A DNA stretch of 64,000 bases from CAVTJL01 sp963828215 (GTDB taxonomy: Bacteria; Pseudomonadota; Alphaproteobacteria; Geminicoccales; Geminicoccaceae), in contig CAWHFO010000044.1 in the NCBI GenBank assembly GCA_963828215.1, positions 396,091-460,090 on the forward strand, read 5' to 3'. Positions 16,067-24,356 of this stretch are shown in pieces. The notes beneath the pieces are model-generated. The model was not told the origin of the DNA. It was given only the letters and a program-made list of their open reading frames with translations, and searched no databases. Numbering within the stretch: the first letter of the stretch is position 1; each line of letters begins with the position of its first letter. Made by a program: the position numbers and the translations under genes.

Positions 16067-18360
16067 GCCGCACCCGGCTCCTCGATCTCCAGGTGACCAT
16101 GCGGCTCGGCGCCGACCGGGTCGAAGCGCTCCGCCGTCAGCCGCCTCTCGTAGAGATCGTAGAGGATCGCGAGGGGCAGGTCGCCCCGCTGTGCCCGGCA
16201 GGCCCCGAGACGATGTCGGGCCTCATCGAGCCGGCCGGCCCGGTAGGCCTCGAGCATTCTGTCGTGGGTCTCGCGCAGGGCCACGAACGACGGCGATCGC
16301 GCGAGGTCCCTGTCTCCCAGCAACGCATGGATCCGGGTCGGCTGGAGCTTGCCGCGGACGCGAACGACGTCGAGCTCGATGAAGGCCATCTCGCCAGCGG
16401 CAATCACGGTCTCGTGACCGACGACGATGGGGCAGCCATAGGTCTTCGTCTGCTCCTCGAGGCGCGAGGCGAGGTTCACCGGATTGCCCAGGACCGAATA
16501 GTTGAAGCGCTGGGCCGAGCCCATGTTCCCGATGCAGCAGAGACCGGAATTGAGCCCGACGCCGACCCTGAGCTCGGGCCAGGCGACCGGCCGCTCCCGC
16601 GATTCCGCCTTCAGCGTCTCGTTGAGCGCGGCCACGGAGCTCAGCAGGTCGAGCGCGGCCCGGCAGGCGTGGCGCTCGTGCTCGGGGTCGCGCAGCGGCG
16701 CGTTCCAGAACGCCATCACCGCGTCGCCGATATACTTGTCGATCGTGCCGCCGTGCCGCTGGATGGCGGTCGTCTGCGCCGTCAGCACGCGGTTCACGAG
16801 CTCCGTGAGCGCCTCGGCCTTGAGGCCTTCGGAGAGGGCGGTGAAGTTGCGGATGTCGGCGAAGAGAACCGTCGCCTCGCGCGTCTCGCCGCCGAGCACG
16901 AGCTGGCCCGGATCGGCGATCAGACGGTCGATCAGCTCGGCCGAGAGATAGCGGTCGAAGGCGCGGCGGATCGACTTGCGGGTGCCCTCCTCGCGCAGAT
17001 ACTTCACGTACATCAGCAGGCCGTAGACCGCGAGGCCGGCGAGGGCCGGGAAGGACACGTCGAGGAGCAGCGAGCGGACACGGAAGAGATACCAGGACCC
17101 TCCGGCCACGATGACGGACATCCCGGCGCCGAGCAGAAGGGTCGGCAGGGCGCCGAGGCGCGGCATCAGGGCGATCAGGAGCAGGCTGGTCGTCAGGATG
17201 AGCACGAGCTCGGCGCCGAGCGCCTCGCTCGGCCGTTCGAGGTCCACCTTGTCCAGGATGTTCTCGATGAGCTGGGCATGCACCTCGGCGCCGGGCATGG
17301 CCAGGGCGGTCGGCGTGGCCTTGATGTCGCCCAGGGCCGTGGCCGAGGTGCCGATGACGACGTAGCGGCCGGCGAAGCGGCCGGGCGGCACCCGACCCTG
17401 CAGCACGTCGGCCGCGGAGACGTAGCGGCGCGGATCCGAGGCCGAGAAATAGACCCACTTCTGACCTAGGCCGTCGGTCTGGATCAGATGGTCGCCGGCG
17501 ACCACGCTCTGGATGCCCGCCTCGTTGACCTTGACCGCAATGGACTGGCCGCCGGCGGCGACCCGCAGCATCTCGACGGCGAGCGCCGGGACGACCCTGC
17601 CGCCGACGTCGACGACGAGCGGCACCCGCCGGGCCACATTGTCCGCCTCGGGGGCTACGAGGATGCTGCCGAGCCCTGCGGCCGCCGCCTCGAGCGGCGC
17701 CAGATCGCGGATGATGCCGCCATAGTGGAGGAGATAGGGCCGGGGATCTCCGCCGATCTCGGCGACCGCCGCCCTCGTCGCGGGGCCACCCGCGTCGCCC
17801 GCGGCCGGATCCGGGACCGGCACTTCCGCCAGGACGGTCGGCGATCCCTCGAGCGCATGGGCGAAGACCTCGTCGTTGCTCGGCAGCGCGCGCAGCCGCC
17901 CGGCCACGACCGGGTCGAGAATCGCCACATGGGCGGCGATCGACGCGGGCGAGAGACGGTCCGGCTCGGCGAAGAGGATGTCGAACGCCACCGCGACGGC
18001 GCCGTCGGCGACGATGCGATGAAGGAGGTCGGCCAGCACGGTGCGGGGCCAGGGCCATTGGCCGATCAGGCCGAGCGAGCGATCGTCGATATCGACGATC
18101 AGGACGCGCGGCGAGGCGACCGCAGGGCGGGGCTGGATGCGCTGGTAGAGGTCGAACACCTGTTGTCGCAGGATCGCGACGGGCAGCGGGTCCCAGATGC
18201 GGACGACCAGGAGCGCCGCCACCAGAGCCAGAGGCAGCAGGTCGACGAGACGCCTGATGCGGGCCCGGCGGCGGGCGCGTGGCGATGTCGCGGCACCTTG
18301 GAGGGGCGCCAGGGCATTGCCGTAGCCGCCGGACGCGGCGCGGCGGCCCCACCTTCGCAT
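16063..18360 (-). CDS. CHASE2-domain adenylate/guanylate cyclase, 765 aa
   Basis: Membrane-anchored class III nucleotide cyclase. After an Arg-rich N-terminus and one helix (LLPLALVAALLVVRIW) comes an extracytoplasmic CHASE2 sensor (about 55-345; VLIVDIDDRSLGLIGQWPWPR, YVVIGTSATALGDIKATP). A cluster of C-terminal helices follows, then the catalytic domain (about 480-670) with VLFADIRNFTALSE (metal Asp), KYIGDAVMAFWNAP and 'NYSVLGNPVNLASRLEE'. Substrate-specifying residues were not decided. I start at the ATG at 18360 (GGGAG upstream). The operon it heads runs through four enzymes with overlapping or close starts. It diverges from a secreted FecR-domain protein, a pairing often seen for CHASE2 cyclases. 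Confidence 0.88.
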   Translation of the reverse strand: MRRWGRRAASGGYGNALAPLQGAATSPRARRRARIRRLVDLLPLALVAALLVVRIWDPLPVAILRQQVFDLYQRIQPRPAVASPRVLIVDIDDRSLGLIGQWPWPRTVLADLLHRIVADGAVAVAFDILFAEPDRLSPASIAAHVAILDPVVAGRLRALPSNDEVFAHALEGSPTVLAEVPVPDPAAGDAGGPATRAAVAEIGGDPRPYLLHYGGIIRDLAPLEAAAAGLGSILVAPEADNVARRVPLVVDVGGRVVPALAVEMLRVAAGGQSIAVKVNEAGIQSVVAGDHLIQTDGLGQKWVYFSASDPRRYVSAADVLQGRVPPGRFAGRYVVIGTSATALGDIKATPTALAMPGAEVHAQLIENILDKVDLERPSEALGAELVLILTTSLLLIALMPRLGALPTLLLGAGMSVIVAGGSWYLFRVRSLLLDVSFPALAGLAVYGLLMYVKYLREEGTRKSIRRAFDRYLSAELIDRLIADPGQLVLGGETREATVLFADIRNFTALSEGLKAEALTELVNRVLTAQTTAIQRHGGTIDKYIGDAVMAFWNAPLRDPEHERHACRAALDLLSSVAALNETLKAESRERPVAWPELRVGVGLNSGLCCIGNMGSAQRFNYSVLGNPVNLASRLEEQTKTYGCPIVVGHETVIAAGEMAFIELDVVRVRGKLQPTRIHALLGDRDLARSPSFVALRETHDRMLEAYRAGRLDEARHRLGACRAQRGDLPLAILYDLYERRLTAERFDPVGAEPHGHLEIEEPGAA

Positions 18361-18363
18361 CAG

Positions 18364-18563
18364 GGTGCTCCCGCTTGCCAAGTCGTTCCCGTAGCACGAC
18401 GGATCGCGGCATGCTATTCGCAGGCGAGCGGGCCCTCGTCTTGGGCACCGATCGGGCGGCGGCAAATCAGGTCCCGGCGCTGGCGAGTGGCCCGGACGCG
18501 CTGAGCAAGATCTTTACCATCCTCTGCTGACAGCATCGATCATCGGCCCATGGCCAGACCTTC
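18364..18563. promoter_or_regulatory. Divergent promoter region, cyclase operon / FecR-RTX gene
   Basis: A 200-bp gap between two divergent starts that must hold both promoters. I see no convincing -35/-10 pair or operator palindrome. Sequence is slightly less GC-rich near 18500-18545 (AAGATCTTTACCATCC). Confidence 0.4.
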
Positions 18564-21164
18564 ATGAATCAAGGAAGCCCGACAGCGACACAAGGCGCCA
18601 CTCGGCCTGGGACAAGTCACGGGCTCTCGGCCGGCTCGGCATCGCGTCCGCTCGACCCGGCGGGGGGTCTGCAGATCGCCCAGGCCGGCGGGCCGGCCCC
18701 GCACCCGATCGGCCATGTCGAGCAGGTCGGCGGCGGCGTCCTGGCGGTGCGGGCGGTCGTCGGCGACGCATCGCTGGCGCCGGGGGCCTCGATCTATCAG
18801 GGCGACGTCATCCAGACGGCGCACGGCTCCTCGGTGCTGGTGCGCTTCGAGGACGGCACGACCTTCTCGGTCGGCGGCGACGCCCGCGTCGTCATCGACC
18901 GGCTGATCTACGATCCGGATGCGCATACCGGCTCGTTCCTGATGACGGTGGTGCGCGGCACCTTCCTCTTCATCACGGGCCAGATCGCCCACACCGGCCC
19001 CGACGCGGTCCAGGTCAGCACGCCCTCGGGCGTGATCGGCATCCGCGGCACGACCTTCGGCTGCGCCGTCGACACCGGCAACCACGGCACCTCCTGCGTG
19101 CTGCTGCCCGATCCCGACGGCCATGTGGGCCGGGTCGCCTTCACCAACGGCAGCGGCACCACGGTCGTCTCGCACGCGCTCGACGGGGTCCTCGCGGCCA
19201 GCTATCTGAGCGTCCCCGAGAGCCTGCACCTCACGACAGAGCAGGCGAAGAGCCTGCTGACCGGCGCCATCGGCCGCGAGGCGGACATCGAGCCGCGCGA
19301 GGGCCCGCTCGTCCAGACGGCGGCGGCGACCTTCGAGACGCTGCACGGCGCCGAGCTCGTCGGGCTGGCCGCCCTCAGTCCCCTGGGTCCCCAGGCGCCG
19401 AGCAGCGTGGGCCAGCTCCTGCCCGATCAGGTCGCCGATCAGCTCTTGTTCCAGGAGCAGCGCCCCGGCGTCGCGGTCCTGGCCGCCTTCCAGGCGACGG
19501 CGCTCGGGGTCGACCTCGTCCCCACGCCCCATTCCGCGGGCGACACCGTCCCGCTCCCCGCGCTGCAGAACGGCCAGGACGTCTTCACCAGCGCCGCCTT
19601 CGCGCAGGAGGGAAACCTCATCTTCGGCGACCGCGCCGCGCTGACGCTCGGCGGCTCCGTCCCATCGGTGACCGTGAGCTACCAAGGCGGCGACGGCAGC
19701 TTCCACAGCGCGCTCGGCTACTATGTCGTCGACCCGGCCGGGCGGATCGGCGAGCCTCACCTGCTGACCACCGACCTTTCGGCACTCCAGCCGGGCGCCG
19801 CCTCGAGCTTCGTGGTCGACAATGGGGGGCAGGGGCTGGTCAAGGGCGCCACCCTGGCCCTGTTCCTCGTGGCGGACGGCCACGACCTCAATCCGGCCTT
19901 CCAGACCGCGCCCGCCTCGGCCATCCAGCTCCGGCTGGCCGAGGAGACGCCGGGCGGCCTCTTCCCGAACCTGCCCGATGTCGGCGACAGCGGGCTGCAT
20001 CTCCTCATGCGGGTCGACGGTGGCAAGCTCGTCCCCGTCCTGGGCGATCTCTGGCAGACGACCGACCAGATCGGCGGGCTGCCGATCGGCATCGGCGTCG
20101 TCGACACGACGGGGCTCAATGTCGATCCGAGCACGCCCGGGCTCGTGCCCCTCGATGCGGCGGGCCATCCGACCACCCAGCACGATCTGCTCGGCACCAC
20201 GCCGGGCGGTGGGCTGAGCGTCAGCTTCGAGGACTCCCCCCTCGGCGCAGGCGACCGCGACTACCAGGACGTCGTCCTGAACGTGCTGATCCCGACCCAG
20301 CAGATGCCGGTCGCCGGGGACGGCGCGTTCGAGTTCGGCTTCCACCTCCAGAGCCTCACCGGCACGCTGACCGATCTCGGCGTCGAGGTCGGGAAGGCGC
20401 CGGCCGGCGACTCGCTCGGGCTGGCCGGCGACCTCTCGCTCGACGCGACCGGCCAGGTGCTCATCGGCGGCGCCGCGAGCGGTGTGACCCTGGACGAGAT
20501 ATCGCCCACCCACTGGGCCTTCGGCTCGGCACGGCCGGCCTCGACAGGGGTCTACGAGACGATCCTGAACCAGCTGGCGCTCGGGTCGACCGAGGCCACC
20601 CAGCCGCCCGGGACGCGCACGATCAGCGTCTCGGCTGCGGAGCCGGGTGGCACCGTCAACCACTCGGAAGTCTCCTTCGTGGTCGGCGGGCCGCCCCAGG
20701 TCGGCGCCGACGGGGCGGACCAGCTCGTCGGCACCAAGGGCAACGACACCATGTTCGGGCTCGGCGGCGACGATATCCTGCAGGGCGGTCGCGGCGACGA
20801 CCAGCTCGCCGGCGGAGCCGGCGACAACATCCTGACCGGCGGCCCCGGGAAGGACTTCTTCCGCATCGGCGGCCTCGCCGACGTCGATCCCAACGGCAAC
20901 GGGCAGATCGACGCCCACGACACGATCACCGACTTCAGCGCCAAGCAGGGCGACGTCATCGACCTCTCCCAGCTTCTCGGCCAGCTCGGCGCCACGGCCG
21001 CGACGACCAGCCACTTCGTCGCCTTCACGGCCGACCCCGCCCAGCACTCCGTGACCATCTCCCTGGACCTCAGCGGCTCGGGGGCGGCCTTCCATCCGCT
21101 CGTCACCGTGCAGGGCACCGACGACCCGACTCTGGTTGCGGCCCGGACCCTCGGCGTCGCATGA
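18564..21164 (+). CDS. Secreted FecR/DUF4114/RTX calcium-binding protein, 866 aa
   Basis: Large acidic protein with no N-terminal signal, so probably a type I secretion substrate. Domains in order: FecR-like domain (about 50-200; GDVIQTAHGSSVLVRFEDGT, VSTPSGVIGIRGTTF); a long linker; a DUF4114-like region (about 420-580, ending VSFEDSPLGAGDRDYQDVVL); RTX nonapeptides (about 725-765; GNDTMFGLGGDDILQGGRGDD); and a C-terminal block like those of RTX proteins (DTITDFSAKQGDVIDLSQLL). No ABC/MFP/OMF secretion genes are in the window. The adjacent divergent CHASE2 cyclase suggests that the FecR domain and CHASE2 belong to one sensory or surface system. The start is not strongly supported by an RBS. 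Confidence 0.82.
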   Translation: MNQGSPTATQGATRPGTSHGLSAGSASRPLDPAGGLQIAQAGGPAPHPIGHVEQVGGGVLAVRAVVGDASLAPGASIYQGDVIQTAHGSSVLVRFEDGTTFSVGGDARVVIDRLIYDPDAHTGSFLMTVVRGTFLFITGQIAHTGPDAVQVSTPSGVIGIRGTTFGCAVDTGNHGTSCVLLPDPDGHVGRVAFTNGSGTTVVSHALDGVLAASYLSVPESLHLTTEQAKSLLTGAIGREADIEPREGPLVQTAAATFETLHGAELVGLAALSPLGPQAPSSVGQLLPDQVADQLLFQEQRPGVAVLAAFQATALGVDLVPTPHSAGDTVPLPALQNGQDVFTSAAFAQEGNLIFGDRAALTLGGSVPSVTVSYQGGDGSFHSALGYYVVDPAGRIGEPHLLTTDLSALQPGAASSFVVDNGGQGLVKGATLALFLVADGHDLNPAFQTAPASAIQLRLAEETPGGLFPNLPDVGDSGLHLLMRVDGGKLVPVLGDLWQTTDQIGGLPIGIGVVDTTGLNVDPSTPGLVPLDAAGHPTTQHDLLGTTPGGGLSVSFEDSPLGAGDRDYQDVVLNVLIPTQQMPVAGDGAFEFGFHLQSLTGTLTDLGVEVGKAPAGDSLGLAGDLSLDATGQVLIGGAASGVTLDEISPTHWAFGSARPASTGVYETILNQLALGSTEATQPPGTRTISVSAAEPGGTVNHSEVSFVVGGPPQVGADGADQLVGTKGNDTMFGLGGDDILQGGRGDDQLAGGAGDNILTGGPGKDFFRIGGLADVDPNGNGQIDAHDTITDFSAKQGDVIDLSQLLGQLGATAATTSHFVAFTADPAQHSVTISLDLSGSGAAFHPLVTVQGTDDPTLVAARTLGVA

Positions 21165-21170
21165 TTGCCC

Positions 21171-21189
21171 GCCGGCCGTTCCGGCCGGC
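21171..21189 (+). terminator. Hairpin after the FecR-RTX gene
   Basis: Perfect 8-bp stem GCCGGCCG / CGGCCGGC with a 3-nt loop, 7 nt after the stop codon. There is no T tract, so it may be a weak terminator or an mRNA-protecting stem. Confidence 0.45.
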
Positions 21190-21221
21190 CACATGCTCCT
21201 TGCGACGTGGAGACCGACCCG

Positions 21222-22151
21222 GTGCCGAGCCTGTCGAACGAGCGCATCGCCTATTTCAACGGCCGCTATCTCCCCGAGGGCGAGGTGAGAATCCCGTTCC
21301 GCGACCGGAGCTTCGTCTATGGCGACGGCTGCTTCGACATGACCCGCACCTTCGGCCATCGCCTCTTCAAGGTGCGGGAGCATGTCGACCGCCTCTACCG
21401 CTCGCTCCGCTACCTGCGCATCGATCCGGGGCTCGGGCCGGAGGAGATGATCCAGGTCACCCTGGAGACGTTCGAGCGCAACCGCCATCTGCTCGGCCCC
21501 GACGACGACTACTGGGTCGGCCAGCGCATCTCCCGCGGCGTCAAGCAGGTGCCGGGCGACACCTGGGACCATCACGGCCCCAACGTCATCGTCGAATGCC
21601 TGCCGCTGCCGCTCGAGGACCGTGCGTCCCTCTACCGGGACGGCATCCGCGTCCTCGTCCCCTCGCACCGCCGCGTCCCGCCCCAGTCGCTGACCCCCCG
21701 CGCCAAGACCCACAACTATCTGAACATGATCGTGGCCGACCAGGAGGTGCACAGCCAGGACCCGGAGGCATGGGCCGTCCTTCTCGACATGGACGGCAAC
21801 TTCGCCGAAGGCCTCGGCTCCAACATTTTTTTCGTTCGCGACGGCGAGCTGCTGACACCCCGCGAGAAATTCGTCCTCCCAGGCGTCAGCCGCCAGACCG
21901 TCATCGACCTCGCGAAAGCCGAGAAAATCCCCTGCCGCGAGGCCGACCTCGACCTCTACGACGCCTACAACGCCGACGAGATCTTTTTGACCTCGACGAG
22001 CCTCTGCATCTGCCCGGTGACGAGCGTCAACGGCGCGCCCGTCGGCCCCGTGGGCCAGGTCTTCGGCCCCCTGACCCGCCGCCTCGCCGACGCCTACGGC
22101 CGCTTCGTCGACCACGACTTCGTCGCCCAGTATCTCAGGCGCCTCGGCTGA
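21222..22151 (+). CDS. Class IV PLP aminotransferase (BCAT/DAAT-like), 309 aa
   Basis: Fold-type IV aminotransferase. It has the N-terminal NGRYLPEGEVRIPFRDRSFVYGDG, the PLP lysine in LTPRAKTHNYLNMI, and the phosphate-binding region 'FAEGLGSNIFFVRDGELLTP'. C-terminal 'TSTSLCICPVTSVNG' matches the cofactor/substrate loop. I prefer the GTG at 21222 (VPSLSNERIAYFNG) because homologues begin there, with GGAG 9 nt upstream; 21165 is possible. It is 7 nt from the DUF1537 kinase gene and thus first in a catabolic operon with kinase, PdxA homologue and TRAP transporter. It probably transaminates the imported compound or a product; it is not a housekeeping IlvE on context. A T7 run (21826-21832) is in frame. 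Confidence 0.8.
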   Translation: MPSLSNERIAYFNGRYLPEGEVRIPFRDRSFVYGDGCFDMTRTFGHRLFKVREHVDRLYRSLRYLRIDPGLGPEEMIQVTLETFERNRHLLGPDDDYWVGQRISRGVKQVPGDTWDHHGPNVIVECLPLPLEDRASLYRDGIRVLVPSHRRVPPQSLTPRAKTHNYLNMIVADQEVHSQDPEAWAVLLDMDGNFAEGLGSNIFFVRDGELLTPREKFVLPGVSRQTVIDLAKAEKIPCREADLDLYDAYNADEIFLTSTSLCICPVTSVNGAPVGPVGQVFGPLTRRLADAYGRFVDHDFVAQYLRRLG

Positions 22152-22158
22152 GGGTGAG

Positions 22159-23244
22159 GTGCCTCGCCTCCGCCTCATCGCCGACGATCTCACGGGTGCC
22201 CTCGACGCAGCCGCCCCCTTCGCCTCGGCCGAGACGCCGATCCCGGTGCGCTGGCCGCCGCTCACGGGCGACATCGCAGGCAGCCTCGCCGTCGATACCG
22301 AGACCCGTGACGCGAGCGTCGAAGCGGCAAAGGCCAGCCTGCGCGGCGCAGCGCCACTCCTCGTGGGGGCCGATCTCGCCTTCAAGAAGCTCGACAGCCG
22401 CCTCCGCGGCAACGCCGCGCTCGAGATTTTCTTCTGTCTCGCCGGCGGACGCTTCCGGAGTGCTCTCATAGCGCCGGCCTTTCCTGCCCAAGGCCGGCTG
22501 ACGCGGGGTGGCCGCCAGCTCGTCCGCTCCGCCGCCGGGCTCGCGGATGTGGGCGTCGATCTCGCAGCCGAGCTCGAGGCGCTGGGTATCGAGGTGGCGC
22601 TCGTCGCCCCGGGCCAGCCGCCGACGGGTCCCGGTTTCTATCTCTGCGATGCCGACAGCGATGCCGATCTCGCAGCACTGGTCGAGATGGGACAAAGCCT
22701 GCCCGGGCCGGTGCTCTGGTGCGGCACCGCCGGGCTCGCCAGAGGGCTGGCCGGGGAGCCGCGGCCCGTTCCGCTTCCCCCGCCCCGCGGCCCATGGCTC
22801 ACCCTGATCGGCACGCCGCACCCGACGACCCGCGCCCAGGCGCTGGCGCTGGCCGCCGCCCGGCCCGCCACGGCGACCATCCTCGGCGACGCGGATGGGC
22901 TGTCGTCGCTCGGCCTTCTCGATGAGGATGCCCTCCTGCACCTGGATCTGCCGCCGAGCACGTCCGCCGAGACTGCCTGTGCAACCGTCGACGCGGCCTG
23001 CCGAGCGCTGGCAGAGCAGCCACCGCCCGGGCTTCTCGTCGTCAGCGGCGGCGACACCCTGATCCGGCTGGCCAGGGCGCTCGGCGCCGGGGCGCTGAAC
23101 GTCGTCGGGGAGTTGACGCCGGGCATCCCGCTCTCGATGTTCGAGGGCGGGGCGTGGCCCGGCGTGGCCGTCGTCAGCAAGTCGGGCGGCTTCGGCACGC
23201 CGAGGGTCCTCCTGGACATCGTCGAGCAATACGAGAGGGGCTGA
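22159..23244 (+). CDS. Four-carbon acid sugar kinase family protein (DUF1537), 361 aa
   Basis: Member of the DUF1537 kinases, whose characterised members phosphorylate D-/L-threonate, erythronate or related acid sugars. The N-terminal signature RLIADDLTGALDAAAPFA and 'LAFKKLDSRLRGNAALEI' are diagnostic. The C-terminal nucleotide-binding part has VVSGGDTLIRLARALGAG and SKSGGFGTP. It is shorter than typical members (about 410-430 aa). The GTG start at 22159 is in a purine-rich GAGGGTGAG context. The following pdxA-like gene starts 2 nt after its stop, the arrangement known for the DtnK-PdxA2 pathway that converts a 4-carbon acid to dihydroxyacetone phosphate. Confidence 0.85.
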   Translation: MPRLRLIADDLTGALDAAAPFASAETPIPVRWPPLTGDIAGSLAVDTETRDASVEAAKASLRGAAPLLVGADLAFKKLDSRLRGNAALEIFFCLAGGRFRSALIAPAFPAQGRLTRGGRQLVRSAAGLADVGVDLAAELEALGIEVALVAPGQPPTGPGFYLCDADSDADLAALVEMGQSLPGPVLWCGTAGLARGLAGEPRPVPLPPPRGPWLTLIGTPHPTTRAQALALAAARPATATILGDADGLSSLGLLDEDALLHLDLPPSTSAETACATVDAACRALAEQPPPGLLVVSGGDTLIRLARALGAGALNVVGELTPGIPLSMFEGGAWPGVAVVSKSGGFGTPRVLLDIVEQYERG

Positions 23245-23246
23245 GC

Positions 23247-24266
23247 ATGACCGGGCGCCGACCCGTCGCGATCACCATGGGCGACCCGGCCGGGGTCGGC
23301 CCCGAGATCATCCTGAAGGCGCTCCGCGCGATTGCCGAGCGCCCGGACCCGCCGGCGATGCTGGTCTGCGGCACCCGCTCCTGCATGGCCGAGGCGGCCG
23401 AGCGCCTGGGCCTCGAGGTGGAGATGGTCGACGACCCGGCCGGCGCCGTCTTTCCTCGCGTCGCCCTGGTCGAGGCGGCGACGCGCGACGCGCCCCTTCC
23501 GATCGGCGAGGTCTCGGCCGAAGGCGGCAGGCTCGCCTACGCGGCGATCGAGCGGGCGGTCCGCCTGGCCGTGTCGGGCGAGGCCGCGGCGATCGTCACG
23601 GCACCGCTCAACAAGGCGGCGCTCAATCTCGCCGGCTATCACTTCCCCGGCCACACGGAGCTCCTGGCGCACCTCACCGGCACGCACGGCACCGTGCTGA
23701 TGCTGGCCCATGGCAGCTTCCGGGTCAGCCACGTCACGACCCACGTGGCGCTGGAAAAAGTCCCGGGGCTGGTCACGGCGGAGCGCATCCGCCGCGTCGT
23801 CGACCTCACCCTCGAGGCGATGCGGCGCCTGGGCATCGCCGAGCCCCGGGTGGCGATCGCGGCCCTGAACCCGCACGCCGGCGAAGGCGGCATCTTCGGC
23901 CGCCAGGACATCGACATCACCGAGCCCGTGGTCGCCGACTACAAGGCGCGCGGCCAAGCCGTCGACGGCCCGGTCCCGGGCGACACCGTCTTCGTCAAGA
24001 TGCGCGGCGGCCAGTACGACGCGGTCGTCGCCATGTACCACGACCAGGGCCACGTCCCGACCAAGCTTTTGGGATTCGACATCGACCCCGTGAGCGGCGC
24101 GTGGCGGGCGCTGTCGGGCGTCAACGTCACGCTGGGCCTGCCGATCATCCGCACCTCGGTCGACCACGGCACCGCCTTCGACATCGCCGGCAAGGGTGTG
24201 GCCGACGCCACGAGCATGATCGAGGCGATCGACTACGCGCTGCAGCTCGCGGCCGGCCGGGGCTGA
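23247..24266 (+). CDS. pdxA: PdxA-family 4-phospho dehydrogenase (PdxA2-like), 339 aa
   Basis: NAD-dependent oxidative decarboxylase of the 4-hydroxythreonine-4-phosphate dehydrogenase family. It has the N-terminal TMGDPAGVGPEIILKAL; metal-binding histidines in FPGHTELLAHLTG, HVTTHVALEKV and 'AMYHDQGHVPTKLLGFD'; and 'LNPHAGEGGIFG' plus 'TSVDHGTAFDIAGKG'. In this operon it should act on the product of the DUF1537 kinase rather than in vitamin B6 synthesis, so PdxA2 is the better functional name. Start chosen at 23247, 2 nt after the kinase stop; the open frame upstream is not coding. Confidence 0.9.
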   Translation: MTGRRPVAITMGDPAGVGPEIILKALRAIAERPDPPAMLVCGTRSCMAEAAERLGLEVEMVDDPAGAVFPRVALVEAATRDAPLPIGEVSAEGGRLAYAAIERAVRLAVSGEAAAIVTAPLNKAALNLAGYHFPGHTELLAHLTGTHGTVLMLAHGSFRVSHVTTHVALEKVPGLVTAERIRRVVDLTLEAMRRLGIAEPRVAIAALNPHAGEGGIFGRQDIDITEPVVADYKARGQAVDGPVPGDTVFVKMRGGQYDAVVAMYHDQGHVPTKLLGFDIDPVSGAWRALSGVNVTLGLPIIRTSVDHGTAFDIAGKGVADATSMIEAIDYALQLAAGRG

Positions 24267-24290
24267 GCCGGTAGCGCCCGAGGAAGAAGC

Positions 24291-24296
24291 TTGACA
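24291..24296 (+). promoter_or_regulatory. Possible -35 box (TTGACA) before the second TRAP operon
   Basis: A consensus TTGACA 61 nt upstream of the dctP start. At 17-nt spacing the -10 position reads AACTCT, which is poor, so a secondary promoter here is only possible. An AT-rich GAAATAAAATACAG follows nearer the start. Confidence 0.25.
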
Positions 24297-24356
24297 GGTA
24301 GCGGACCGGGACCAACTCTGCCCGCGTGAAATAAAATACAGAAGCGGGAGGCAAAG

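Noticed and set aside
18540..22469. 1309-codon minus-strand open frame
   Set aside because: It lies opposite the FecR-RTX and aminotransferase genes, has Arg/Gly/Val-biased shadow composition and no recognisable motif.
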